Assembly: GCA_030524175.1 (NCBI GenBank)
Contig: JAUNHC010000001.1
Location: 301,577-365,576, forward strand
Length of the DNA: 64,000 nucleotides
From: Eubacteriales bacterium
GTDB taxonomy: Bacteria; Bacillota; Clostridia; Lachnospirales; Lachnospiraceae
Reading direction: 5' to 3'
Under the pieces are notes generated by a model. It did no database searches and was not told the DNA's origin. It saw nothing but the letters and a program-made list of their open reading frames with translations. Below are positions 20,519 through 28,917 of this stretch, one piece after another. The stretch's first letter is position 1. Each line of letters starts with the position of its first letter. Position numbers and translations under genes: made by a program.

Positions 20519-20763
20519 TACTGTATCCTCCTAAGAACCTCTTCCTGGAAAAAAGCTTCTGTCTCATCCGGTTTTAAATGGTAAACCTTTTCTCCGTCCA
20601 CACGGACACTTACCCCTTTTGAGCAGGCATCCATACAGAAGGAGCCGCATAATTCAATCTCTGCATTTACTTTATATTGCTTTAGTAAAAGCGTCATTTT
20701 TTCAATCACTTCATGGGAGCCTCTCAGATGGCAGGAGCTTCCAATACAAATCTCAATTTTCAT
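20518..20763 (-). CDS. Small 2Fe-2S thioredoxin-like ferredoxin
   Basis: 81 residues, ATG 20763 after GAGGTGG. A stand-alone NuoE C-terminal-type 2Fe-2S domain with the complete ligand set C6, C11, C39 and C43 and an extra C47. Its stop overlaps the ATG of the sensory hydrogenase by one base (TAATG), so the two are co-translated and it probably delivers electrons to, or takes them from, that sensor. Such small ferredoxins accompany HydS genes in other clostridia. Confidence 0.85.
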   Translation of the reverse strand: MKIEICIGSSCHLRGSHEVIEKMTLLLKQYKVNAEIELCGSFCMDACSKGVSVRVDGEKVYHLKPDETEAFFQEEVLRRIQ

Positions 20764-20893
20764 TTGCCCACCTCTTAATCTAAAACATTGTCAGCACTAC
20801 AGCTTGTTTGATAATTCATTCCCACATATTCTGATCCTGTGAAACTCAGGACAGCCGGTCTCTGCGTTAATTTTATCACATGCCAATTGTATA

Positions 20894-20938
20894 AACAAGC
20901 CGGGCAGATACCATTTTCACGGTTCTGCCCGGCTTGTT
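20894..20938. terminator. Strong 15-bp hairpin after hydA
   Basis: Perfect arms 20894-20908 and 20924-20938 (AACAAGCCGGGCAGA and its complement) with a 15-base loop that has its own three-pair stem. It lies 67 bases past the hydA stop. The T-rich tail is short, so termination may be partial and allow read-through to the sensory genes. Confidence 0.7.
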
Positions 20939-21004
20939 ATCAAATCAGACGGCTGTGCAGTTGCCGCCTTAAAGTAACTGCCAAAGTTTCAGATGATGTT
21001 AAGA

Positions 21005-22747
21005 TTAATTGATCGTTCTTTTCACATAAGAGGTGTGTAAAATGTGGTGTGCTTTTTCGCTTCCCGGCTTTTCCAGATACTCGTCATATAATTTCTTGAT
21101 AGAAGGATTTTCGTGAGATTTGCGCAGTGCTTTGTTTGCGTCATTCTCATACAATACCTTTGCCCGGAGAGCACGTACGTCTGTAAAGTTTCTTACATGA
21201 CCTGATACCTGAGGCTGTCCGCCGCCGTTTACACAGCCGCCGGGACAGCACATGATCTCAATGAAATGATAATCAGCTTCTCCTGAACGTACTTTATCCA
21301 TAACAATTTTCGCATTGGATAGTCCGGAAGCCACTGCCACCTTCACATCCATTCCTGCCACATGGTAGACAGCCTCTTTGATGCCTTCTGTACCGCGGAC
21401 TTCTTTAAACTCCACATCTTTCAGTTCTTCCCCGGTAAGAGTTTCCACTGCGGTACGCAGTGCAGCTTCCATAACGCCTCCGGTAGCTCCGAAAATAACT
21501 CCGGCACCTGTGGATTCTCCCAGCGGATCATCAAAGCCTTCATCCGGAAGACTGTTGAAATCAATGCCAAGCCTCTTGATCAAACGTGCAAGCTCTCTTG
21601 TTGTCATGGCAATGTCAACATCAGGTACACCGGCAGCACTCTGGTCATCACGGCCGATCTCAAACTTTTTGGCTGTACATGGCATTACGCTGACACACAC
21701 AATATCTTTAGGATCTATGCCCATCTTCTCCGCATAGTAAGTCTTTGCCACTGCACCGAACATCTGCTGAGGAGATTTACAGCTTGACAGGTGATCCAGC
21801 TGATCCGGATAATAATGCTCGCAATATTTGATCCATCCCGGTGAACAGGAGGTCATCATAGGCAAAACACCGCCGTTCTGAACTCTGTCAAGGAATTCAT
21901 GTGCCTCCTCCATAATGGTAAGGTCAGCACTGAAATCAGTGTCAAATACTTTGTCAAACCCGATTCTGCGAAGTGCGGCGGCAAGCTTGCCTTCCACATC
22001 TGTTCCTATAGGATATCCGAATTCTTCCCCAAGGGCAGCTCTCACAGAAGGTGCCGGCTGTACGATCACATGCTTGGACGGATCGGCGATCGCTTCCAGA
22101 ACATCATCCAGGCTGTCTTTTTCCCGGAGGGCACCTGTAGGACAGACTGCAATACACTGTCCGCAGGATACGCAGCTTGTTTCAGCCAGGGGCAGATCAA
22201 AGGCCGTGCCGATATAGGATGCAAAACCTCTGTTGTTGGGGCCGATGATTCCCACAGTCTGTACCTTCTCACACACAGCACTGCAGCGTCTGCACAGGAT
22301 ACATTTATTGTTATCACGGATCATATGGGCAGCTGACAGATCCAGTTCATATTCATTCTTCTCCCCTGAGAAATAATCCTCATCAGCCACGCCCAGCTCC
22401 TTACACATCTGCTGAAGCTCACAGTTTCCGCTCCTTACACATGAGAGACAGGTTCTCTCATGATTGGATAAGAGAAGCTGCAGAGTTCTTCTTCTGGATG
22501 CCAGAAGCTGCGGTGTGTTGGTCTGGACTTCCATTCCTTCACTCACTGGATGCACACAGGCAGCCACAAGATTTCTCGCACCCTTTACTTCTACCACACA
22601 CATACGGCAGGCACCAATTTCATTGATATCCTTCAAGAAACAGAGGGTGGGAATTTTAATTCCTGCGATATGTGCTGCCTCTAAGACGGTAGCGTCAGCC
22701 GGTGCACATACATCTATACCATTTATTTTAAGATTAACGTTTTCCAT
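21005..22747 (-). CDS. hydA: Electron-bifurcating [FeFe] hydrogenase catalytic subunit HydA
   Basis: 580 residues; ATG 22747 has GGAGG eight bases upstream, whereas ATG 22762 overlaps the hydB stop. Domains: NuoG-like 2Fe-2S (1-80), His-Cys 4Fe-4S (about 95-135), two 4Fe-4S clusters (CILCRRCSAVC, CVSCGQCIAVC), then the H-cluster domain with L1 TSCSPGW (near 300), L2 MPCTAKK (near 355) and L3 CCPGGC (near 503). With HydB and HydC it forms the trimeric enzyme that couples H2 to NAD+ and ferredoxin by flavin-based bifurcation. L1 has Ser where most enzymes have a second Cys. Last gene of the hydC-GHKL-2Fe2S-hydB-hydA operon, followed by a strong hairpin. Confidence 0.95.
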   Translation of the reverse strand: MENVNLKINGIDVCAPADATVLEAAHIAGIKIPTLCFLKDINEIGACRMCVVEVKGARNLVAACVHPVSEGMEVQTNTPQLLASRRRTLQLLLSNHERTCLSCVRSGNCELQQMCKELGVADEDYFSGEKNEYELDLSAAHMIRDNNKCILCRRCSAVCEKVQTVGIIGPNNRGFASYIGTAFDLPLAETSCVSCGQCIAVCPTGALREKDSLDDVLEAIADPSKHVIVQPAPSVRAALGEEFGYPIGTDVEGKLAAALRRIGFDKVFDTDFSADLTIMEEAHEFLDRVQNGGVLPMMTSCSPGWIKYCEHYYPDQLDHLSSCKSPQQMFGAVAKTYYAEKMGIDPKDIVCVSVMPCTAKKFEIGRDDQSAAGVPDVDIAMTTRELARLIKRLGIDFNSLPDEGFDDPLGESTGAGVIFGATGGVMEAALRTAVETLTGEELKDVEFKEVRGTEGIKEAVYHVAGMDVKVAVASGLSNAKIVMDKVRSGEADYHFIEIMCCPGGCVNGGGQPQVSGHVRNFTDVRALRAKVLYENDANKALRKSHENPSIKKLYDEYLEKPGSEKAHHILHTSYVKRTIN

Positions 22748-22761
22748 TTTCGCTTCCTCCA

Positions 22762-24549
22762 TTACTCTTTATGAATTGCGCCGAATCGGCATTTTTCCAT
22801 ACAAGCACCGCATTTTACACATTTTTCCTGATTGATCATGTGGGGCTGTTTCTTCTCACCGACAATGGCTCCGTTTGGACATACCCTGGCACATAAAGTA
22901 CATCCTTTACATTTATCTGCATCAATCTTAAACTGCAGCAAATCTTTACATACGCCTGCCGGACATTTCTTATCCACGATATGGGCGATATATTCATCGC
23001 GGAAATACCGCAGTGTAGAGATTACCGGGTTTGGTGCAGTCTGTCCCAAAGCACATAAAGAGTTGGATTTCAAATGGTAGGCAAGCTCTTCCAGCTTGTC
23101 CAGATCTTCCATAGTTCCCTGGCCTTTTGTGATCTTCTCCAGGATTTCCAGCATACGTCTCGTACCGATCCGGCATGGCGCACATTTGCCGCAGGATTCA
23201 TCCACTGTAAACTCAAGGAAGAATTTTGCAATATCCACCATACAGTTATCTTCATCCATGACGATCAATCCGCCGGATCCCATCATGGAACCTATGGCGA
23301 TCAGATTATCATAATCAATGGGAACATCCATTTTCTCCGCAGGGATACATCCGCCGGAGGGACCGCCGGTCTGTGCTGCTTTAAATTTCTTTCCTCCCGG
23401 GATACCGCCGCCGATTTCTTCAATGATCTCACGGAGTGTGGTTCCCATAGGAATCTCAACAAGACCTGTATTGTTAATCTTGCCTCCCAAAGCAAATACC
23501 TTGGTTCCTTTGGATTTCTCAGTACCCATAGCGGAAAACCATTCCGGCCCGTTTAAGATGATCTGAGGAATATTTGCGTAAGTTTCCACATTGTTAAGTA
23601 TGGTAGGTTTCTGGAACAAACCTTTCAATGCCGGGAACGGAGGACGGGGACGGGGCTCACCTCTGTGTCCCTCAATGGAAGTCATAAGAGCTGTCTCTTC
23701 GCCGCAGACAAAAGCTCCTGCACCCAGTCTTAAATCTATATCAAAATTAAAGCCTGAATCAAAAATATTCTCACCCAGCAGACCGTAACCCCTGGCCTGT
23801 TCGATTGCAATCTGAAGCCGCTTTACAGCGATGGGATATTCTGCACGCACGTAGATGTATCCCTGGGAAGCACCGATGGCATATCCTGCGATCGCCATTG
23901 CCTCCAATACAACATGGGGATCTCCTTCCAGAATGGAACGGTCCATAAATGCTCCCGGATCTCCTTCATCTGCATTACAGCACACATATTTCTGATCTGC
24001 ATCATTGCCTTTTGCAAACTTCCATTTCAGTCCTGTAGGGAATCCGGCACCCCCGCGGCCCCGAAGCCCGCTGTCCAGCATTACCTGGATAACATCATCA
24101 GGTGTCATCTTGGTTAGCACGGTACCTAAAGCTTCATATCCTCTTGTTCCTATGTATTCATCAATATTCTCCGGGTTGATAACACCGCAGTTGCGCAGAG
24201 CGATCCTTTTCTGCTTTTTATAGAACTTTGTCTCCTGAAGGGGCAGAATTTCCTCCTGCTTTGTGGTCTCATCATACAGAAGACGTTTAACCACCCTGCC
24301 TTTTAACAGATGCTCGCTTACGATTTCCGGTATATCCTCTTCCTTCACCATAGAATAGAAGGAACCCTCAGGATAAACGATCATAATAGGACCAAGCGCA
24401 CAAAGTCCAAAACATCCTGTCTTAACGACACCGACCTCTTCTGAAAGGCCTGCTTTGCCGATTTCTTCCTGCAATTTCTCTATAATTCTCTGGCTTCCGG
24501 AGGAAGTACAACCTGTTCCGCCGCAAACCAATACGTGTGAACGATACAT
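22762..24549 (-). CDS. hydB: NADH-binding flavoprotein subunit HydB of the hydrogenase
   Basis: 595 residues, ATG 24549 with GGAGGG upstream. N-terminal thioredoxin-like 2Fe-2S domain (CGGTGCTSSG, then CFGLC), NuoF core binding FMN and NADH (GRGGAGFPTGLKW, CNADEGDPGAFMDR), SLBB region, 4Fe-4S motif ESCGKCAPCRIG and a two-cluster C-terminal ferredoxin (CKGCTLCARVC, CVKCGACMEKC). It is the likely site of electron bifurcation in HydABC. The stop overlaps the spurious upstream ATG of hydA. Close paralogue of the StnB-like gene at 2031-3785, but here the N-terminal 2Fe-2S domain keeps a full CxxxxC. Confidence 0.95.
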   Translation of the reverse strand: MYRSHVLVCGGTGCTSSGSQRIIEKLQEEIGKAGLSEEVGVVKTGCFGLCALGPIMIVYPEGSFYSMVKEEDIPEIVSEHLLKGRVVKRLLYDETTKQEEILPLQETKFYKKQKRIALRNCGVINPENIDEYIGTRGYEALGTVLTKMTPDDVIQVMLDSGLRGRGGAGFPTGLKWKFAKGNDADQKYVCCNADEGDPGAFMDRSILEGDPHVVLEAMAIAGYAIGASQGYIYVRAEYPIAVKRLQIAIEQARGYGLLGENIFDSGFNFDIDLRLGAGAFVCGEETALMTSIEGHRGEPRPRPPFPALKGLFQKPTILNNVETYANIPQIILNGPEWFSAMGTEKSKGTKVFALGGKINNTGLVEIPMGTTLREIIEEIGGGIPGGKKFKAAQTGGPSGGCIPAEKMDVPIDYDNLIAIGSMMGSGGLIVMDEDNCMVDIAKFFLEFTVDESCGKCAPCRIGTRRMLEILEKITKGQGTMEDLDKLEELAYHLKSNSLCALGQTAPNPVISTLRYFRDEYIAHIVDKKCPAGVCKDLLQFKIDADKCKGCTLCARVCPNGAIVGEKKQPHMINQEKCVKCGACMEKCRFGAIHKE

Positions 24550-24568
24550 ATGGTAAGCCCTCCTTCTC

Positions 24569-24949
24569 CTACTTTTCGCCTATTTTTTCCGAAGCAAGTG
24601 TATACTTTGTCACAACCTGTCCGTCAACAAGATGTAATCTTACTACTTCCATTGCTTTCTCCGGATTCATTTTCACATAGGTAACTTTTTCTTTTCCTGG
24701 TTCAAGGACCTCCACGATCGGCTCATACTGGCAAAGGCCGATACATCCGGTCTGAGTCACTGCCACATTATTCAATCCCATATTTTGTACTGCGTCGGAA
24801 AGGGTGGTAAGCACAGGCCTTGCTCCGCTGGCAATGCCGCAGGTAGCCATTCCTACAATGACTCTTGTCTGCTTCTCGTTCTCAGAGCGCATGCCGATTT
24901 TTCCTTCCATTTTTTCTCTTATTGCTTTTAACTCTTCAAGAGATTTCAT
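24569..24949 (-). CDS. Small 2Fe-2S ferredoxin-domain protein of the hyd operon
   Basis: 126 residues, ATG 24949 after GGAGG. An N-terminal helix is followed by a thioredoxin-like ferredoxin domain similar to the N-terminal domain of the StnB-like protein at 2031-3785. Only C37, C69 and C73 are visible at ligand positions (ATCGIASG, GCIGLC); the second Cys of the usual CxxxxC is absent. It sits between the GHKL ATPase and hydB with gaps of 19-23 bp. Probably an accessory electron carrier or a structural partner of HydB. HydABC enzymes of other species often lack it in the purified complex. Confidence 0.75.
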   Translation of the reverse strand: MKSLEELKAIREKMEGKIGMRSENEKQTRVIVGMATCGIASGARPVLTTLSDAVQNMGLNNVAVTQTGCIGLCQYEPIVEVLEPGKEKVTYVKMNPEKAMEVVRLHLVDGQVVTKYTLASEKIGEK

Positions 24950-24972
24950 AGATATCCTCCGTTCTAATCTTT

Positions 24973-25530
24973 CTAAATATCTGCCCCGCCGTCTGTACTG
25001 TCTTTGTTTTCTCTGAGATAATCCCGGATAAAACCGGAAATCTCAGCTTCCTGGAATGACACGTTCCCCAGTATTTCTTTTAATTCTCTTGTGTCAAGTA
25101 CAAAACGGCTGTCATTATAAATATATGTATAGACAAAATCAGTGTGCTGATTAAATACAACCAGTGTATGTATGGTTTCGCTGATATCTCCCAGCGGCAT
25201 CCTGTCTATGTGGGACAAGACAAAAACAGCTTTCACCTCTGTACCTTTTCCTTTTTCCGATGTGATAGAGAAGCTCCCTCCGGTACATTCTGCCGCCTGC
25301 TTAAAAAAAGGAACTCCCAGACCTACTTTTCTGGTAGTTCTCGTTGTGAAAAAAGGATCCTGAACCCTGGTTATCTGATTTTCATCCATTCCGCAGCCAT
25401 TATCTCTGATGATGACTGTCAAAGTATCCTCTTCCTTCTGAACAGATACCGTGATTTCTATCAGCGCTGCGTCAGCACGGATGGAGTTTTCTGCCACATC
25501 CAGAATATTAAGTGCAATTTCCGGCATCAT
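24973..25530 (-). CDS. GHKL (histidine-kinase-like) ATPase in the hyd operon
   Basis: 185 residues. It consists of an HATPase_c domain with N box NILDVAENSIRA, G1 IRDNGCGMD and G2 KVGLGVPFFKQAAE, then about 60 residues ending in a charged tail. There is no dimerisation/phosphoacceptor domain and no membrane segment, so it is not a complete sensor kinase. It overlaps or abuts hydC closely and lacks a clear ribosome site of its own, which points to translational coupling. Similar ATPases are found between hydC and hydB in other clostridial hyd operons. Function unknown; a regulatory or assembly role is possible. Confidence 0.8.
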   Translation of the reverse strand: MMPEIALNILDVAENSIRADAALIEITVSVQKEEDTLTVIIRDNGCGMDENQITRVQDPFFTTRTTRKVGLGVPFFKQAAECTGGSFSITSEKGKGTEVKAVFVLSHIDRMPLGDISETIHTLVVFNQHTDFVYTYIYNDSRFVLDTRELKEILGNVSFQEAEISGFIRDYLRENKDSTDGGADI

Positions 25531-25533
25531 AGG

Positions 25534-26028
25534 CTATTCATATTTATCTAATATTTCATCCAGATCATCCACTGTGAGACGTCCGTACACATCGCCGTTG
25601 ACCATCATAACAGGAGCCAGGCCGCATGCGCCTACACAGCGGCAGGCATCCAGCGAATATCTGCCGTCCGGAGTACATTCTCCTCCTACGATGCCAAGCT
25701 TCTCCATCAATGCATTGTACACATCTCCGGAACCTTTTACATAGCACGCAGTTCCAAGACAGACGGAAATCTGGTTTCTTCCCTTGGGGTTCAGTGTGAA
25801 CTGAGAATAAAATGTTGCGACTCCATAGACTCTCTCTAATGGAATTTCCATTTCATCTGCAACAATCTTCTGAACCTCCAGAGGCAGATAGCCGTAAATA
25901 TCCTGTGCCTTCTGGAGTACAGGCATGAGGGCTCCCTTTTCGTCTTTCAGTTCCCTGATGGCCTTTCGCAGTGCATCTTCTTGTTCCTGTGTCCCTTTAA
26001 ACGGGACAGTCTGTTTCTTTGAAAGCAT
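25534..26028 (-). CDS. hydC: 2Fe-2S subunit HydC of the hydrogenase
   Basis: 164 residues, ATG 26028 after GGGAGGT. NuoE family: QDIYGYLPL, VYGVATFYSQF, and 2Fe-2S ligands C90, C95, C131 and C135 (CLGTAC, CVGAC). First gene of the hydC-GHKL-2Fe2S-hydB-hydA operon. It would relay electrons with HydB. The upstream region carries a candidate Rex operator next to a -10 box, which would link expression to the NADH/NAD+ ratio. Confidence 0.95.
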   Translation of the reverse strand: MLSKKQTVPFKGTQEQEDALRKAIRELKDEKGALMPVLQKAQDIYGYLPLEVQKIVADEMEIPLERVYGVATFYSQFTLNPKGRNQISVCLGTACYVKGSGDVYNALMEKLGIVGGECTPDGRYSLDACRCVGACGLAPVMMVNGDVYGRLTVDDLDEILDKYE

Positions 26029-26087
26029 TTTTTTACCTCCCTGGTTTTATTTTGCCTAAACCCATATTTCACTCTCTCAATATAACT

Positions 26088-26105
26088 CTGTTAACATATT
26101 GACAT
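26088..26105. promoter_or_regulatory. Candidate Rex operator upstream of hydC
   Basis: CTGTTAACATATTGACAT agrees with 11 of the 14 fixed positions of the clostridial Rex consensus TTGTTAANNNNTTAACAA. It abuts a possible -10 box of the hydC promoter. Rex is encoded at 33932-34579. Confidence 0.5.
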
Positions 26106-26279
26106 ACATGTCATAAACTTATCATACCATATTACAGCACAAAAATCCATTTCTTTCGTAGTGTATTTTTATAGAATTTTATTATCATTCATTGGGCAAT
26201 TTTACAATAAACTGTAAAAAACATTGTTTTTTGCCCTTTATTCTTATCTATTTTAGTCCAATTTAAACAAATTATTCTG

Positions 26280-26308
26280 TTGTTTTTACATAATAGGGAT
26301 GATATGAT
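26280..26308 (+). promoter_or_regulatory. Promoter of the DRTGG-RsbW-HydS2 arm
   Basis: TTGTTT (26280-26285), 17-base spacer, TATGAT (26303-26308), about 42 bases before the ATG at 26351. Confidence 0.55.
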
Positions 26309-26350
26309 GTAAGAAAGAAAAAGGGAATTAAATGACAGAAGGAGGTATTT

Positions 26351-26695
26351 ATGACAATCAGGAAAATCAGAGAACTTTTAGATGCTGAAGTGTTATTCGG
26401 CGAAGAATTAATGGATTTGGATGTTGAGTTTGCATTTTCCTCTGATATGATGAGCGATGTCCTGGCATATGCTGATGAACAATCTGTTCTGATCACAGGC
26501 CTGTGCAATCCCCAGGTAGTACGTACCGCTGAAATGTTGGATATCGCATGTATCATTTTCGTCCGCGGCAAAAGCCCTGACGAACACATCCTTCATCTTG
26601 CCATGGATAAAAATATTGTCATTCTCACAACAGCCCACCACATGTTTACAACCTGCGGCATACTGTACAGCAATGGCTTACTTGGAGGTGCTTAA
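26351..26695 (+). CDS. DRTGG-domain protein of the hydrogenase locus (first copy)
   Basis: 114 residues, ATG 26351 after GGAGG. Small alpha/beta domain of the DRTGG type: it begins MTIRKIRELLDAEVL, has an SDMMSDVLAY segment that is typical of this family in clostridia, and a second half with VILTTAHHMFTTCGILYSNG. DRTGG domains occur with CBS pairs and phosphotransacetylase and probably bind a small ligand. The next gene starts right after its stop. A related copy lies at 28585-28917. Small proteins of this kind accompany sensory hydrogenases in several clostridia; their role is not established. Confidence 0.75.
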   Translation: MTIRKIRELLDAEVLFGEELMDLDVEFAFSSDMMSDVLAYADEQSVLITGLCNPQVVRTAEMLDIACIIFVRGKSPDEHILHLAMDKNIVILTTAHHMFTTCGILYSNGLLGGA

Positions 26696-27118
26696 ATGAG
26701 CGACAGCATTACATTCCGCTATAAAATTTCAGGCGATGACTTCACTCGGGCAGGGGAAGCCAGCAGCGATGTGAAAAACAAACTGAAAATGATGGGTGTG
26801 GATAATAACGTTATACGGAAAGTGGCCATTGCCATGTATGAAGGTGAGATCAATATGGTGATCCATGCGGACGGCGGAAATGTCACAGTGGATATTACAG
26901 ATGATAATATAAAAATCGTCCTGGCAGACCAGGGTCCCGGCATACAAGATGTGGAAAAAGCAATGGAAGCCGGTTTTTCCACTGCCCCTGAAGAGGTACG
27001 TGCCCTCGGTTTCGGTGCCGGTATGGGACTTCCGAATATGAAGAAATATTCTGATAAAATGGATATCCAGACTGTCTTAGGTGTGGGTACCACTGTCACT
27101 ATGAACATTCACATGTAA
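26696..27118 (+). CDS. RsbW/SpoIIAB-like serine kinase (anti-sigma type ATPase)
   Basis: 140 residues. ATG 26696 directly follows the previous stop, and its GGAGGTG site lies inside the end of the DRTGG gene. HATPase_c_2 fold: N box YEGEINMVIHA, G1 VLADQGPGI, and a glycine-rich lid GFGAGMGLPNMKKYSD, then a short C-terminus. RsbW/SpoIIAB proteins phosphorylate a serine of STAS-domain antagonists and may bind sigma factors. No STAS protein or sigma factor is encoded nearby. A SpoIIE-type phosphatase in the opposite arm of the locus would be its natural counterpart. Confidence 0.85.
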   Translation: MSDSITFRYKISGDDFTRAGEASSDVKNKLKMMGVDNNVIRKVAIAMYEGEINMVIHADGGNVTVDITDDNIKIVLADQGPGIQDVEKAMEAGFSTAPEEVRALGFGAGMGLPNMKKYSDKMDIQTVLGVGTTVTMNIHM

Positions 27119-27133
27119 GGGAGGCGGCATTTT

Positions 27134-28516
27134 ATGAATATGTATAAATTCGTCCGTTCCGTGCGTCTGGATGAGGATGCCTGCAGAGGCTGCATCAACT
27201 GCATCAAGAATTGCCCCACCCAGGCAATCCGGGTACACAACGGAAAAGCACATATCACCGACAAATTCTGCATAGACTGCGGGCGCTGCATCCGATATTG
27301 TCCGCATCATGCCAAGATTCCTGAATATGACTCCTTAAATGTCCTGAACAACTTCAAGTACACAGTTGCCCTGCCGGCACCGTCACTTTATGCCCAGTAC
27401 AACAATCTTACCAACGTGGATATTGTTCTCAACGCACTTTTAAAACTGGGATTTGATGATGTTTACGAGGTAAGCGCTGCGGCAGAGCTTGTATCTGAGG
27501 CATCCCGTGCCTATATTGAAGCTCATGAGGAGGATGCTCCTTTTATCAGTACGGCCTGTCCCTCTATTGTCCGGCTTGTACGTGTGAAATTTCCAACCCT
27601 TATCCCTAAACTCCTTCCTCTGAAACCGCCTGTGGAAGTGGCTGCGGAAATCGCCCGGGCACGGGCCATGGAGAAAACAGGTCTGCCCTCTGAAGATATC
27701 GGGATCATCTTCATTTCCCCCTGTCCCTCCAAGGTATCCTACGCCAAGGCTCCCCTTGGAATTAAGAAGAGCCAGATAGATAATGTAGTGGCGATCAAAG
27801 AAGTCTATCCCCTTCTCCTCCCCCACATGACCCATGATGAAAGTGCTCTTGATCCTCTGTGCAGTTCCGGGAGGATCGGCATCGGATGGGGAAACAGCGG
27901 CGGTGAAGCTGCGGGGATCATCACTGACAGCTATCTTGCCGCAGACGGCATCGTGAATGTGTTAAGAGTGCTGGAAGGACTGGAGGATGAGAAAATCCAC
28001 GGTCTTAAATTTATAGAGCTGAACGCCTGCAACGGCGGCTGTGTGGGCGGTGTACTCACTGTGGAAAACCCCTACGTTGCCGAGGCAAAGACAAAGAAGG
28101 TGCTCCGCTATCTGCCCGTCTCCCAGAATCACCTGGATTCCCACCCGGAAATAGAAATGACCTGGAACGGCCGCATTGAATATGAGCCTGTATTCCGCCT
28201 TGGCAGTACCTTCAAAGAGAGCCTGCACATGATGAAAACCGTGGAGGATCTGACAAAACGTTTTCCAGGCCTGGACTGCGGTTCCTGCGGTGCCCCTACC
28301 TGCCAGGCTCTTGCTGAAGATATCGTCAGAGGGGAAGCCACAGTAAACGACTGCACCTACGTGCTCCGTGACCACATCAACCATCTCTCCGATGAAATAG
28401 AATTTCTTGCCAAGTCCATTAACAAGCAAGGGCAGAACAATGATTCTATGCAGGAGTTAAAAGACTACATAAAAAAACTCACCGAAGAACTGGAATCACT
28501 GACTCTTCGGATATAG
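27134..28516 (+). CDS. Second sensory-type [FeFe]-hydrogenase-like protein (HydS2)
   Basis: 460 residues, ATG 27134 after GGGAGG. Two 4Fe-4S ferredoxin motifs (CRGCINCIKNC, CIDCGRCIRYC), an H-cluster domain with L1 STACPS (near 139), L2 SPCPSK (near 195) and L3 ACNGGC (near 299), a Fes-type 4Fe-4S domain (CGSCGAPTC, near 383) and a C-terminal coiled coil of about 45 residues instead of a PAS domain. In L1 Ala replaces the proton-relay Cys while the cluster-ligand Cys stays, as in known sensory hydrogenases. Co-transcribed with an RsbW-like kinase and two DRTGG proteins, so signalling rather than bulk H2 turnover is likely. Confidence 0.85.
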   Translation: MNMYKFVRSVRLDEDACRGCINCIKNCPTQAIRVHNGKAHITDKFCIDCGRCIRYCPHHAKIPEYDSLNVLNNFKYTVALPAPSLYAQYNNLTNVDIVLNALLKLGFDDVYEVSAAAELVSEASRAYIEAHEEDAPFISTACPSIVRLVRVKFPTLIPKLLPLKPPVEVAAEIARARAMEKTGLPSEDIGIIFISPCPSKVSYAKAPLGIKKSQIDNVVAIKEVYPLLLPHMTHDESALDPLCSSGRIGIGWGNSGGEAAGIITDSYLAADGIVNVLRVLEGLEDEKIHGLKFIELNACNGGCVGGVLTVENPYVAEAKTKKVLRYLPVSQNHLDSHPEIEMTWNGRIEYEPVFRLGSTFKESLHMMKTVEDLTKRFPGLDCGSCGAPTCQALAEDIVRGEATVNDCTYVLRDHINHLSDEIEFLAKSINKQGQNNDSMQELKDYIKKLTEELESLTLRI

Positions 28517-28584
28517 TCCACTCATTCTGAAACTGCGAAGCAGGGGCCAGTTATGAGAGACACCTGTCAGAAAGGAGAGGTTCA

Positions 28585-28917
28585 ATGACAGTACAGGATA
28601 TTATTGAAGCAGGCTATTTTGAACTATGCTGTGAAGGGAACACAAAAAGACTCATCACCAAGGCATTTTGCTGTGATCTGCTCAGCATAGCCATGAGCAG
28701 GGCGCCTGAAAACTGTGTATGGATTACTGTTATGGGGAATAAAAACACACTTGCCGTTGCGTCATTGACAGATACTGCATGCATCGTTTTGGCTGAGGGC
28801 GTCCGCTTAAGCGAAGCTGATATGGCCTGCGCCAGACAGGAAGGGATTACTGTCCTGCAGACAGAGCTTCCTGTTTTTGATGCTGCCCTGAAAATACACA
28901 GACTGGGGCTTGAATGA
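28585..28917 (+). CDS. DRTGG-like small protein of the hydrogenase locus (second copy)
   Basis: 110 residues, ATG 28585 after GGAGAGG. Same size and fold pattern as the protein at 26351-26695: MTVQDIIEAGYFELCC, then CCDLLSIAMSRAPENCVWITVMGNKNTLAVASLTDTACIVLAEG split over the domain, then a QEGITVLQTELPVFDAAL segment. Diverged, without the HHMF motif of the first copy. Its last four bases overlap the start of the PHP gene. Function unknown. Confidence 0.7.
   Translation: MTVQDIIEAGYFELCCEGNTKRLITKAFCCDLLSIAMSRAPENCVWITVMGNKNTLAVASLTDTACIVLAEGVRLSEADMACARQEGITVLQTELPVFDAALKIHRLGLE

Larger units (their letters stand above)
26029..26350. other. Divergent control region of the two hydrogenase arms
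   Basis: 322 bases between hydC (minus) and the DRTGG gene (plus). Contains the candidate Rex site at 26088-26105, a 14-base palindrome TGACATACATGTCA at 26100-26113 overlapping it, a possible minus-strand -10 (TATATT, 26079-26084) and the plus-strand promoter at 26280-26308. The section 26130-26270 is AT-rich with nothing else recognised. Confidence 0.7.
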
